Shown: positions 25,317 through 32,809 of the stretch, in pieces
How the letters are laid out: each line of letters begins with the position of its first letter
Position numbering within the stretch: the stretch's first letter is position 1
Assembly (NCBI GenBank): GCA_949127735.1
Contig: CASBPX010000086.1
Span: 1 to 41,197, forward strand
Length of the DNA: 41,197 bases
Direction of reading: 5' to 3'
Origin: Candidatus Obscuribacterales bacterium
Lineage (GTDB): Bacteria > Cyanobacteriota > Vampirovibrionia > Obscuribacterales > Obscuribacteraceae
Notes under the pieces: generated by a model
Told to the model about the DNA's origin: nothing
What the model saw: the letters and a program-made list of their open reading frames with translations, nothing else
Databases searched by the model: none
Translations under genes and position numbers: made by a program

Positions 25317-26006
25317 TTAAGAAGCAGTAGAAACAAAGCGGTAACCGATGCGAGTTTCTGTCTGAATCAGGTTGGGCCTGGTGGGATCACTTTCAATTTT
25401 GTTGCGTAGATTGGCCACATGCACTCTTAATGAGTGGTGGTCTTCCGCGTATTCCAGGCCCCAAACTTTGGTTAACAGTTGCCTGTGCGTAAGCACGCGG
25501 TTGGCATTGTTAATCATCATTTGCAGTAGATCATACTCTTTAGGCGTGAGGTGCACGGTGTCACCAGCTACGGTGACAATTCTTTTGTCAAAATCAACCT
25601 GCAGGTTACCTTCATTGAAAATAGGGGAGCTACTGGAAGCTTCTGAACTTTTGGCACGACGGATGATCGCTCTTGTTCGCGCCAGCAATTCGCCCACACC
25701 AAATGGTTTAGTTAGATAGTCGTCGGCACCACAATCTAAAGCTCGAATCTTGTCTTCTTCACTATCACGTACAGACAATACCAAAATCGGAATCTGGCTC
25801 CAGCTGCGAATTTGCCGACAAACATCAAATCCATCCATTCCTGGCATAGCAAGATCAAGAACTACCAGATCAAAAGGTTCAGTGGCCATTTTATCAAGGC
25901 CTTCTTCGCCACTGCCAGCGAGGCCGACTTGATAGTCATTTCTTTCCAGGCCCATTTTTAAGGCTCGTCTGATCTGGGGTTCGTCATCGATTACAAGAAT
26001 TCTCAT
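25317..26006 (-). CDS. Second OmpR/KdpE-type response regulator
   Basis: The 229-aa regulator has the acidic residues VIDDEP, phospho-acceptor Asp51 in LVVLDLAMPGMDG, the signalling lysine in YLTKPFG and a C-terminal winged helix (HLTPKEYDLL, HSLRVHVANLRNKIE, QTETRIGYRF). It resembles KdpE overall and is paired with a DUF4118 kinase whose stop overlaps this ATG (TAATG). It probably controls the TTGAC/TTGAT repeats found upstream of its own operon, the divergent porin and nearby genes, though KdpE is an alternative. The stop lies about 50 bp before the operator of the neighbouring orphan gene. Confidence 0.9.
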   Translation of the reverse strand: MRILVIDDEPQIRRALKMGLERNDYQVGLAGSGEEGLDKMATEPFDLVVLDLAMPGMDGFDVCRQIRSWSQIPILVLSVRDSEEDKIRALDCGADDYLTKPFGVGELLARTRAIIRRAKSSEASSSSPIFNEGNLQVDFDKRIVTVAGDTVHLTPKEYDLLQMMINNANRVLTHRQLLTKVWGLEYAEDHHSLRVHVANLRNKIESDPTRPNLIQTETRIGYRFVSTAS

Positions 26007-27511
26007 TAGGCTTCGTCAACGGTGGTGAGCAGCGGTTGTTTTAATTTCACTGGCAATCTTATCTCAAATATGGCGCCTCCGCCGTTGCGAGAGCGAGCTG
26101 AAATCTGGCCGTGATGTGCCTCCACTAACGACCGGCAAATGGCCAGACCAATGCCGGCGCCAGGTGTTGAGCTTTCTTTTAAGGATTGATTGCGATAAAA
26201 GCGTTCAAATATCAGTGGCAAATCTTCTTCAGTTAGACCGATACCTCGGTCTAATACACTAATCATTAACTCGTCGTCCAGTGTGCTGACGGTAATTTCG
26301 ATGAGGGATGATTTATCGGAGTATTTGAGGGCGTTGTCAACCAGATTTTTGATTACTTGCTCAATTTGTACTTGATCAACCATCACCTCGGCCATATCGC
26401 GCGGCAGGCGCACGGTTATGCGACGATTGTCGTCGGCCGAGAAAGATGCGAGTGCCGAACCAATTAACTCTGCCAGCGAACTGCTTTCTAAATTAGGTTT
26501 CCAGGCATCGGCTTCCAGTCTGGATAGATTGAGCACATTGCCCACCATGCGATTGATACGGTCTGCTTCGTCTTCGATGCCTTGCAAAAGTAATCTGGCA
26601 TCTGCAGTATCATTTTGTTTGTAATTAGGTTCTTGCAAAAGCGCTGAAACTGCGGCTTTAATTCCAGTTAGCGGGCTCCTGAAGTCGTGAGAAATCATGG
26701 CTAAAAGTGCCGTTTTAAGTTTGTCTACTTCTTTGAGAGCCTGTACGTGCGATTGCTCTTTCATCAATTCTTCTCTCTGTAAAATTACTACTGCATGATT
26801 TACGAGAGTATCAATTAAACGTTTCTGCTCAGGGGTTTCGTTTGTTGCCTCACTGAGTTTTATATAAACGGCACCTGCCTGTTCACCGCCGCTGGCAACA
26901 GGCGTCCACAATGTTTTGCTGGCTGGGTCAAGTCGGGCTGAATCAAGTTGCTTTTTAATTTCACTGACCAGATGCTTGTTGCGGTTGTGGTCTTCGGCGC
27001 CAATACCGGCTCGCAAAACTACATTGCCAAATTTGTCAAATGTGACAACAGCCGCTGCTTCTACGTCAGCGATGCGCTTCAGTTGTTTTAAAACTTCCGT
27101 TAAAGCCTCTTCAGTCGTCAGTTGAGAAGAAACAGCCCAACTGGCTTTTGCCAGCGTCTCGGTTTCAGTTTGGCGCTGCTTTGCTTCGGCGGCTGTTGAC
27201 TTTACTCTTGATGTTAAATGACCGGTAATTGTTGAAACCAGAAGAAATGTGCAAAGGGCAAGCCATTCAGAAGTGTTGTGTACAGAAAGAGTGTATTTTG
27301 GTTCAACGAAAAACCAGTCTATGGCAATAAAGGATAAAACCGATGAGACTATGGCAGCGCTGCGACCGACGTATAGACCTACGAGAAATACAACAAGCAG
27401 GTAAACCATGGACACGTTTGCTAAAACAAAATCGAGCCGAACTAGCAAAATAAGAGCCGTAACTAAAACTACGCTTGCTATGCCAATACAAAGTTTCCAG
27501 AATTGTTCCAT
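26006..27511 (-). CDS. DUF4118 sensor histidine kinase (KdpD paralogue lacking the N-terminal domains)
   Basis: The 501-aa kinase begins directly with the four-span DUF4118 sensor (residues ~8-100, including AIDWFFVEPKYTLSV as in KdpD). A GAF-like region (~125-245), HisKA with His275 in AMISHDFRSP and a HATPase domain (NLVDNALKYS, LDRGIGL, GAGIGLAI) follow. It lacks the KdpD P-loop and USP domains that sense potassium or c-di-AMP in some KdpD proteins, so its input differs. It is encoded between a Kup-like permease and its regulator, with a 32-bp gap to the permease. A role in potassium or ionic-stress sensing is inferred from the neighbours. Confidence 0.92.
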   Translation of the reverse strand: MEQFWKLCIGIASVVLVTALILLVRLDFVLANVSMVYLLVVFLVGLYVGRSAAIVSSVLSFIAIDWFFVEPKYTLSVHNTSEWLALCTFLLVSTITGHLTSRVKSTAAEAKQRQTETETLAKASWAVSSQLTTEEALTEVLKQLKRIADVEAAAVVTFDKFGNVVLRAGIGAEDHNRNKHLVSEIKKQLDSARLDPASKTLWTPVASGGEQAGAVYIKLSEATNETPEQKRLIDTLVNHAVVILQREELMKEQSHVQALKEVDKLKTALLAMISHDFRSPLTGIKAAVSALLQEPNYKQNDTADARLLLQGIEDEADRINRMVGNVLNLSRLEADAWKPNLESSSLAELIGSALASFSADDNRRITVRLPRDMAEVMVDQVQIEQVIKNLVDNALKYSDKSSLIEITVSTLDDELMISVLDRGIGLTEEDLPLIFERFYRNQSLKESSTPGAGIGLAICRSLVEAHHGQISARSRNGGGAIFEIRLPVKLKQPLLTTVDEA

Positions 27512-27543
27512 TTTCTAATTGTCCAGACAAACTGACATTATCG

Positions 27544-29478
27544 TCATCCGACGTGAACCACCGGTCGCTTTTTTACATTTTTCTCAATGCTGCGCAAAAT
27601 TTCTCTTGTTAATGGTGCTGTTTCGCCCTCGCCAAAAAAGATGTATTTAAAAGCATACATGGCGGGGCTGCCTTCCGTCCAACCAAAGTATACATGCGGA
27701 TTGACACCGCTCGAGTCTCTGATGGAAAGCAATAAAGCGGCAATAGCGTTCGGCACCGCAGGGCTCTGACAGCGCATAATTTTATATGCACCGTTTGTAA
27801 AGCCGCTGACGTCGAGCACTTCGTCTTCAAACTCTGATGGATCCAGAGCAGTCACCTCAAGGAAAATGACATTCTCACTGCTCATCTTCAGACCATGGGT
27901 CTCTCTCAATTCTTCCATTTTAACTGGATATGCAGCACCTCCGGGTCTGTGGGCGATGATTCTCAGTGGCCCTTTGTCAGCGCTATCATTGATAAAACTG
28001 AGCGCCGTGGTGTCAAAGCTGACTTTATTGATTCTTAGCTCCAGCGATCTTGCCACTCTGGAAAACAGCGAAATCAGCAAAATAGTCAAAATGAAGAAGC
28101 CTGCTATCTGAATACCATCTGGTCTTTCCACCATATTGGCACCGGTGGTATAAAGCAATATCGCTGTAATGGTCATGAAACCGTAGCGCAATATAGACGC
28201 CCTGTGCCACATGCTGACGGTAACAGCAGTAGCCGCTGAAGTCATCAGCACCAGCACGCCTGTGGCATAAGCCGCAGCTTGAGCATCCACATTGGCTTTG
28301 AAAATGATAGTCACACCAATGGTGACGGCGGCAAAGAACATTACTAGAGGTCTGGTTGCTGCTGTCCACTCGGGTGCCATACCGTAGCGCGGCAAATAGC
28401 GGGGAACCAGTGTGAGCAGTCCGGCCAGGGCAGAAGCGCCGGCGAACCAGAGAATGGCGATGGTCACCACATCATATATGGTGCCAAAGGTCGGGCCCAT
28501 ATAGAGGTGCGCCAGATAAGAAATTGCACGACCGTTCGCTTCACCGCCTGTGGCAAACTCTTCAGCCGGGATGAGCAGAGTGGTGACCAAACTACTGGCT
28601 ATGAGCATCACGCTCATAATAAGCGCTGCAGAGACAAGCAACTTTCTTGTATTGGCAATGCGGCCTTTAGGATGGAGTGAATCATCATTTGCCTTCCCTT
28701 TTACCAGTGGCATCACTGAAACTCCAGTTTCAAAACCGGAGAGGCCCAAGGCAAGTTTGGGAAAAACCAGAGCAGCAGCGGCGATCATAGTTAACGGATT
28801 TATATATTTGGCATCTAGTTGTAAATGCCATTGTTTGATAAGTTCAGGCTGGGCAAAAATTTTCTCACCGCCCACTGCCAGAATGTAGACATTAAGGCCG
28901 ATATAAGCAATAACCAGAACGGTGGAAATACCGATGGCTTCTCTAAAACCCATGAGAAAAACACCGGCTAAAAGCAGTAGCAGCAGGCTGGTGCAATATA
29001 TTGGATTGTGAGGAATGAAGCTAAGGTTTTGAACAAAAGGATTTTCAAGAATATGGGCGGTGGCGTCGGCAGCAGAAAGCGTAATGGTGATGACAAAATC
29101 TGTGGCCGCAAAACCGAGTAGCACCAATACAACTGTTTTTCCGATCCAGCCTGGAAAAAGCTTTTCCAGCATTGCAATACTTCCCTGACCATGCGGGCTC
29201 TCTCGAGCCACCACCCAGTAGACTGGGAGGGCGCCGAATAAAGTTAGTAAAACCACTATTAGTGTCGCCAGGGGGGAAAGAATGCTGGCTGCCAGAAAAG
29301 CAATTCCGGGTTGATATCCGAGTGTGGAAAAGTAATCCACACCAGTTAGACACATCACTCGCCACCACGACGCTTGTTCTTTTGAATGATCTCTTTTTTT
29401 TGCGTCTTGGCTTTTGTGAGGTAATGGGCCATCCTTTATTAGCTGCCTGTTGGCCATAACCTGAATATTGTTCTGCAT
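27544..29478 (-). CDS. APC-superfamily permease, possibly a Kup/KimA-like potassium transporter
   Basis: The 644-aa protein has about 12 membrane spans over residues 45-480, starting with the APC-type block [19 protein letters not shown] and [16 protein letters not shown] cytosolic C-terminal domain of about 165 residues contains IIAHRPGG and ends [17 protein letters not shown] then KKRPVVHVG, which recalls the VVELG end of Kup transporters. APC relatives move amino acids or potassium. Its place in one operon with a DUF4118 kinase and OmpR regulator, next to kdp, makes potassium the more likely substrate, but sequence alone does not prove it. The ATG at 29478 is used; Met8 at 29457 is an alternative. 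It follows the 74-aa membrane gene by 24 bp. Confidence 0.82.
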   Translation of the reverse strand: MQNNIQVMANRQLIKDGPLPHKSQDAKKRDHSKEQASWWRVMCLTGVDYFSTLGYQPGIAFLAASILSPLATLIVVLLTLFGALPVYWVVARESPHGQGSIAMLEKLFPGWIGKTVVLVLLGFAATDFVITITLSAADATAHILENPFVQNLSFIPHNPIYCTSLLLLLLAGVFLMGFREAIGISTVLVIAYIGLNVYILAVGGEKIFAQPELIKQWHLQLDAKYINPLTMIAAAALVFPKLALGLSGFETGVSVMPLVKGKANDDSLHPKGRIANTRKLLVSAALIMSVMLIASSLVTTLLIPAEEFATGGEANGRAISYLAHLYMGPTFGTIYDVVTIAILWFAGASALAGLLTLVPRYLPRYGMAPEWTAATRPLVMFFAAVTIGVTIIFKANVDAQAAAYATGVLVLMTSAATAVTVSMWHRASILRYGFMTITAILLYTTGANMVERPDGIQIAGFFILTILLISLFSRVARSLELRINKVSFDTTALSFINDSADKGPLRIIAHRPGGAAYPVKMEELRETHGLKMSSENVIFLEVTALDPSEFEDEVLDVSGFTNGAYKIMRCQSPAVPNAIAALLLSIRDSSGVNPHVYFGWTEGSPAMYAFKYIFFGEGETAPLTREILRSIEKNVKKRPVVHVG

Positions 29479-29502
29479 GTTCTCGCTCGTGAAAGGGTTG
29501 CC

Positions 29503-29727
29503 TTAATGCCTTGCCATTGCTGATGGCACGACATAGAGCCTTACCGGGTGATTGTCTCTAAGTAATATTTTTTGCGCAGGCGCTGGCGCAGGCGACTCTG
29601 TACTTTCCACCTCTTCCTGGCGCGCCATCATGTGCAAGATTTTCTCCGTCGACGTAAAAAGTTTGTCTAATAAGTGACCGCCCAGCCAGGCTAAAAAAAA
29701 GAGAAAGACGATTATTAGAATATCCAT
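29503..29727 (-). CDS. Small single-span membrane protein heading the permease operon
   Basis: The 74-aa product has one span at residues 2-18, then a helical region (LLDKLFTSTEKILHMMARQ), a Pro/Ala linker and a tail. It lies about 30 bp downstream of a -10-like element and a repeat operator and begins the operon with the permease, kinase and regulator. It may be an accessory subunit of the transporter or modulate the kinase. No family is recognised. GAGGG precedes its ATG. Confidence 0.6.
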   Translation of the reverse strand: MDILIIVFLFFLAWLGGHLLDKLFTSTEKILHMMARQEEVESTESPAPAPAQKILLRDNHPVRLYVVPSAMARH

Positions 29728-29754
29728 TGCCCGCCCTCACCGGATGACATCAAT

Positions 29755-29818
29755 ATCTAACTCCTTTGGCCGTCAACCTGGTGTCAAAAATTGGGCAGAC
29801 ATATCAAGAAACTATCAA
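29755..29818 (-). promoter_or_regulatory. Promoter with four phased repeats for the permease-kinase-regulator operon
   Basis: Minus-strand TTGAT, TTGAT, TTGAC and TTGAC blocks (TCAA at 29815, 29804, 29784 and 29773 on the plus strand) form two pairs with an 11-bp period, 20 bp apart. The last TTGACG ends exactly 10 bp before TTAGAT (29755-29760), the candidate -10. Since the operon encodes a response regulator, autoregulation is likely. Confidence 0.65.
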
Positions 29819-29851
29819 GAAGGTCTTAAGGTGCTGTTGTCGGCCTCAATC

Positions 29852-29884
29852 TTGACACTTTCTTGATTCGCTTCTAGCTATAGT
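29852..29884 (+). promoter_or_regulatory. Porin promoter with paired TTGACA/TTGATT repeats
   Basis: TTGACA (29852-29857) and TTGATT (29863-29868) are 11 bp apart. TATAGT (29879-29884) follows after exactly 10 bp, the layout of a PhoB-type activated promoter. It is divergent from the four-repeat operator 34 bp away, so one regulator could control both directions. Confidence 0.7.
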
Positions 29885-29974
29885 CACGAAGTCTGGGCGA
29901 CGACTAATTGTCGCGTCAGTTCTCCTAGATGCTGCCCTTGTTTTGCAAGCACGTAGAACTTTTCTGCACAAAAA

Positions 29975-31951
29975 GTGAGTGAAAAAATGGTCGTACCTAA
30001 ACGTTTTGTAGGTCCACTAGTATTGTCTCTCAGTCTGGGATTGGGCACCATCTGTTCGGTGAGAGCTGAGTCGATAATTGGTGCTGCAGGTGCGCCACAG
30101 CTATCTAGTGCCACACCCATAATTGATAATCGTAAAATTGTCCAGAATGACCCCAGTCTAAATTTGCGCCCGCCGTTGGATCCAAATAGCGGCTCTTCTT
30201 CTTCTTCTGATTCAAATTCTGATTCTGATCCAATTCCAGATACAGATTCGCCAATGCAAAGAGGCAATGAATTTGCTGGTGCAAACACCATGCCAACGGT
30301 ACCTGGTTTAGAGCAGATAAAGTTGCGCGATATCAATTTAGTGCGGCGTGATCTGACCAATTTGGCTACTCGTCATGGTCAACCCATCCCGGCCGCGAAC
30401 TCAACCAGGCAGCAGCTTGGCAAATATTTTTATGACATGATGAATAAACTCGCGTCAATGCCCCAGGCGAACTTTTCAGACCAAGACTACAACGATATAG
30501 GAATTCTCACTGATGATTTTGACGATGTACTGCGTCGAGTCAAAGGAAGAATGGCTCTGAGTGTCCTGAAAAATGAATTTATGTCGGCGCCAAAGTCAGC
30601 TGACGCAGAGAAAACAAAAGATCTAGACTCAAGACTAGCCATTCTTGAGAAAGTAAAATTGAGTGGTGATTTTACTTTCGCGCCACAGTCAGACTTTGGC
30701 AAAACTACAGCTGATGCCACTGCTGCAAATTTTCGCGGCCGTATAAATGTATTAGCAAAAGTCTATGAGTCAAAGGCTGACAGCAAAATCGGCGATTCCA
30801 ATCTTTTTATGCGACTGACCGCTGCTTCTGGTCGCTTCTTTCCTCTGAACAAGTATTTGATGAGTCCTACAAATGCTCTAAATGATGCCAACGCTAACCC
30901 CTTCAACAGTGGTGTTAACGATGTTCAAATTCCCAATTTGCAAATTAATAACAACAACAGCAACAACGTCAGGCCTACAGTAGCTTTTGAGCAGATGTAT
31001 CTTTCACAAGATTTTCGACCGTCGAAGCAAGTGAGAGCAAAATTGCAAATCGGCTTAAATAATATTGGCAACGTGTTTGATGCCAACAATTATGCAAATA
31101 ATGAAACCAGTCAGTTCTTAAATACGCAGTTCGTCAACAGCACCGCCTTTAAAACCAACTTCATTGGCCCTTCGAGTATTTTCTCGATAGAGCGCGGCAT
31201 ATTGCGCGATCGTGCTGTATTGAAGGCCTCTACTGCTCTCGTTACACTTGCTGACCGAGATGTATTCGGTGGCTTTACCACCATTCATGAACTGCAATTG
31301 GGTCATAAATTCTTTAAAAAAGAAGGCAATATTAGAGGCGGCTTCTGGCAGTTTAACTTCCGGGGAGGAAATCCGAGGCCGCTCGTTACTCCAACTACGC
31401 TTTCACCACCAGCATTGCTTTCAATTTTGCCTGGCGGCACGTCTGAGGGCGGTCAACCGGTTGGCTTTTACTTAAATGCTGATCAAAAAATTTGGAAAGA
31501 TATTGGTTTGTTCGGTCGCTATGCCAATGGCGATAACCAATTTGGTCAAGTCTTTCTGGGCGGCTTGCTGACTAATAAACAAAGCTTTTCATTTGGTGCT
31601 GAAATTCCGGTCAAGATCATCACCAAGAAGCGCCCTGATGACGTCATAGGAATTGCTTATGGTCAGATATCGTCTTACAGAAGGGGCAACGTTACGCCAA
31701 CCACACCTGCATTCGTTGGCATCGATGGTGTACCGGCCACTACTCTAGATCAAGTCAATGCCAACGTTGCCGTTCTCAGTCCTGGTCGGCGTCCGGCCCA
31801 GGAGAAGTGTCTCGAAGCTTATTACCGCTGGCAAGTGAACAAGAACGTTTCTATTTCGCCTGATTTTCAATACATATGGTCGCCTGGCGCCACCAAGGGT
31901 GGAAATCCTGGAATTTGTGTATTGGGGACGAGGTTAAACGTAGTTTTCTAA
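29975..31951 (+). CDS. Outer-membrane porin, OprB-like
   Basis: The 658-aa protein has a signal peptide (VPKRFVGPLVLSLSLGLGT, cleavage near VRA-ES), then a Ser/Asp-rich linker and a helical segment at about residues 120-225. A long beta-rich region rich in Asn and aromatic residues follows and ends in Phe, as outer-membrane barrels do. Phrases such as LFGRYANGDNQFGQVFLGGLL and ISPDFQYIWSP resemble carbohydrate-selective OprB porins, as in cyanobacterial outer membranes. It should form a diffusion channel. GTG 29975 or ATG 29987 may start it; the second gives a compact signal peptide. The promoter shares repeats with kdp, suggesting that outer-membrane permeability is adjusted with potassium status. 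A 69-aa membrane gene overlaps its stop. Confidence 0.78.
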   Translation: MSEKMVVPKRFVGPLVLSLSLGLGTICSVRAESIIGAAGAPQLSSATPIIDNRKIVQNDPSLNLRPPLDPNSGSSSSSDSNSDSDPIPDTDSPMQRGNEFAGANTMPTVPGLEQIKLRDINLVRRDLTNLATRHGQPIPAANSTRQQLGKYFYDMMNKLASMPQANFSDQDYNDIGILTDDFDDVLRRVKGRMALSVLKNEFMSAPKSADAEKTKDLDSRLAILEKVKLSGDFTFAPQSDFGKTTADATAANFRGRINVLAKVYESKADSKIGDSNLFMRLTAASGRFFPLNKYLMSPTNALNDANANPFNSGVNDVQIPNLQINNNNSNNVRPTVAFEQMYLSQDFRPSKQVRAKLQIGLNNIGNVFDANNYANNETSQFLNTQFVNSTAFKTNFIGPSSIFSIERGILRDRAVLKASTALVTLADRDVFGGFTTIHELQLGHKFFKKEGNIRGGFWQFNFRGGNPRPLVTPTTLSPPALLSILPGGTSEGGQPVGFYLNADQKIWKDIGLFGRYANGDNQFGQVFLGGLLTNKQSFSFGAEIPVKIITKKRPDDVIGIAYGQISSYRRGNVTPTTPAFVGIDGVPATTLDQVNANVAVLSPGRRPAQEKCLEAYYRWQVNKNVSISPDFQYIWSPGATKGGNPGICVLGTRLNVVF

Positions 31952-32160
31952 TGTCTGACAATGATGAACGCAAGACAGCTTTAAACGGTCTGCCGCTGGG
32001 CTTGTTGCGCTGGTTTATTTGTGGTGAGCCCTTAGCGACGAAACAATTTGTGCTTTACGCAATCGTCTTCATTGTCCTGATGACCTGGTTGAATTTGAGA
32101 GGTCATCTCGAGCTGAAAGGAGAGTTTGCAGCCCTTAATGAGCTTCATAGATGCCGTTGA
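31951..32160 (+). CDS. Small inner-membrane protein coupled to the porin gene
   Basis: The ATG overlaps the porin TAA (TAATG). The 69-aa product has a short cytosolic head, one membrane span (about residues 32-50, FVLYAIVFIVLMTWL) and a charged tail. A longer version starting inside the porin gene is unlikely, since coupling explains the ATG. No family is recognised. A possible role is in porin regulation or ion homeostasis. A perfect hairpin follows about 70 bp downstream. Confidence 0.55.
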   Translation: MSDNDERKTALNGLPLGLLRWFICGEPLATKQFVLYAIVFIVLMTWLNLRGHLELKGEFAALNELHRCR

Positions 32161-32232
32161 GAAGGAAAATCAGGCAAAGACAGTCACAGTTGTAGTCGCA
32201 AATGTTCGTTATAGCGTTAAATAAATGAAGGG

Positions 32233-32275
32233 TGAAATAAAGTAATGTCTCTTGCCTGGGCCTGACTTTATTTCA
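32233..32275. terminator. Bidirectional terminator hairpin between convergent genes
   Basis: TGAAATAAAG (32233-32242) pairs perfectly with CTTTATTTCA (32266-32275) across 23 nt. The AT-rich arms give a T-rich 3' side on both strands, and the element lies between convergent genes. The right arm covers the last codons of the minus-strand small gene. Confidence 0.55.
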
Positions 32276-32456
32276 TACTGGCTGCCCGATCACCGAACTT
32301 AATCAGCACTTGAATCGAGCTTATTACAGCCAAAACAAAGGTAGCGATATATTCATGTAGTAAACGTGAGAGGCCAAAGTAAATGGTGGCCATCACTAGT
32401 GTGGCAGCTGCAAGGCCAAGTAAAAATACAAGTTCTGGTTGGTGACTGACTTTCAT
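32268..32456 (-). CDS. Small two-span membrane protein
   Basis: The 62-aa product has two spans (about residues 8-29 and 33-51) joined by a short loop, and ends RAASMK. It lies 15 bp downstream of a 72-aa gene on the same strand and shares its promoter. No family is recognised. The promoter repeats put it in the same putative regulon as kdp. Confidence 0.5.
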   Translation of the reverse strand: MKVSHQPELVFLLGLAAATLVMATIYFGLSRLLHEYIATFVLAVISSIQVLIKFGDRAASMK

Positions 32457-32471
32457 ACTAAAAGCACTTTT

Positions 32472-32690
32472 TTACGGCCCACCAAGGGAGTTGAACATTT
32501 TTTTCACTGGTTGGGCAGTCGAATTTACTTGAACAATTTGTTTGCTGATGTTGTCGATGTGGTGAAGATGCTCAAAAAGCTTTGTTATCAGTTCTGCATC
32601 AGTTAAGTGCAGGGCACTTGCTGCTTGAACACTTTGCTCAAGAGCCAGACTCAAGTCTGAAGAATTTTGTAAATCGTTGCCACTGTTCAT
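32472..32690 (-). CDS. Small soluble helical protein in the repeat regulon
   Basis: The 72-aa product has no membrane span. Its middle is a single amphipathic helical region (SLALEQSVQAASALHLTDAE then LFEHLHHIDNISKQIV). AGGT lies before the ATG. The promoter at 32732-32796 is the best formed of the phased-repeat promoters, so expression should follow the response regulator closely. I do not recognise a family; a small regulator or adaptor for the two-span partner is possible. Confidence 0.5.
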   Translation of the reverse strand: MNSGNDLQNSSDLSLALEQSVQAASALHLTDAELITKLFEHLHHIDNISKQIVQVNSTAQPVKKMFNSLGGP

Positions 32691-32731
32691 TTTGCTTACC
32701 TGAGTTTCCGGCGCCGCTCGGCGACATTTCC

Positions 32732-32796
32732 TTTATACCTCCGAAAAGGTCAAGAAAATGTCAGAATTGGCCCGAAAGAGGTCAAGAAAAAGTCAA
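32732..32796 (-). promoter_or_regulatory. Promoter with four phased TTGAC repeats and TATAAA
   Basis: On the minus strand TTGAC, TTGAC, CTGAC and TTGAC (plus-strand TCAA at 32793 and 32782, TCAG at 32761, TCAA at 32750) form two pairs with an 11-bp period, 21 bp apart. The last TTGACC (32748-32753) is exactly 10 bp from TATAAA (32732-32737). The leader to the ATG at 32690 is about 35 nt. This is the clearest example of the pattern. Confidence 0.72.
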
Positions 32797-32809
32797 GATT
32801 TAAAAGCAA

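Noticed and set aside
29884-30360. 158-codon antisense frame at the porin start
   Set aside because: It overlaps the porin promoter and signal peptide; its acidic Ser/Glu run mirrors the porin Ser/Asp linker.
31876-31950. N-terminal extension of the small gene after the porin
   Set aside because: It lies within the porin coding sequence; the ATG at 31951 is coupled to the porin stop.
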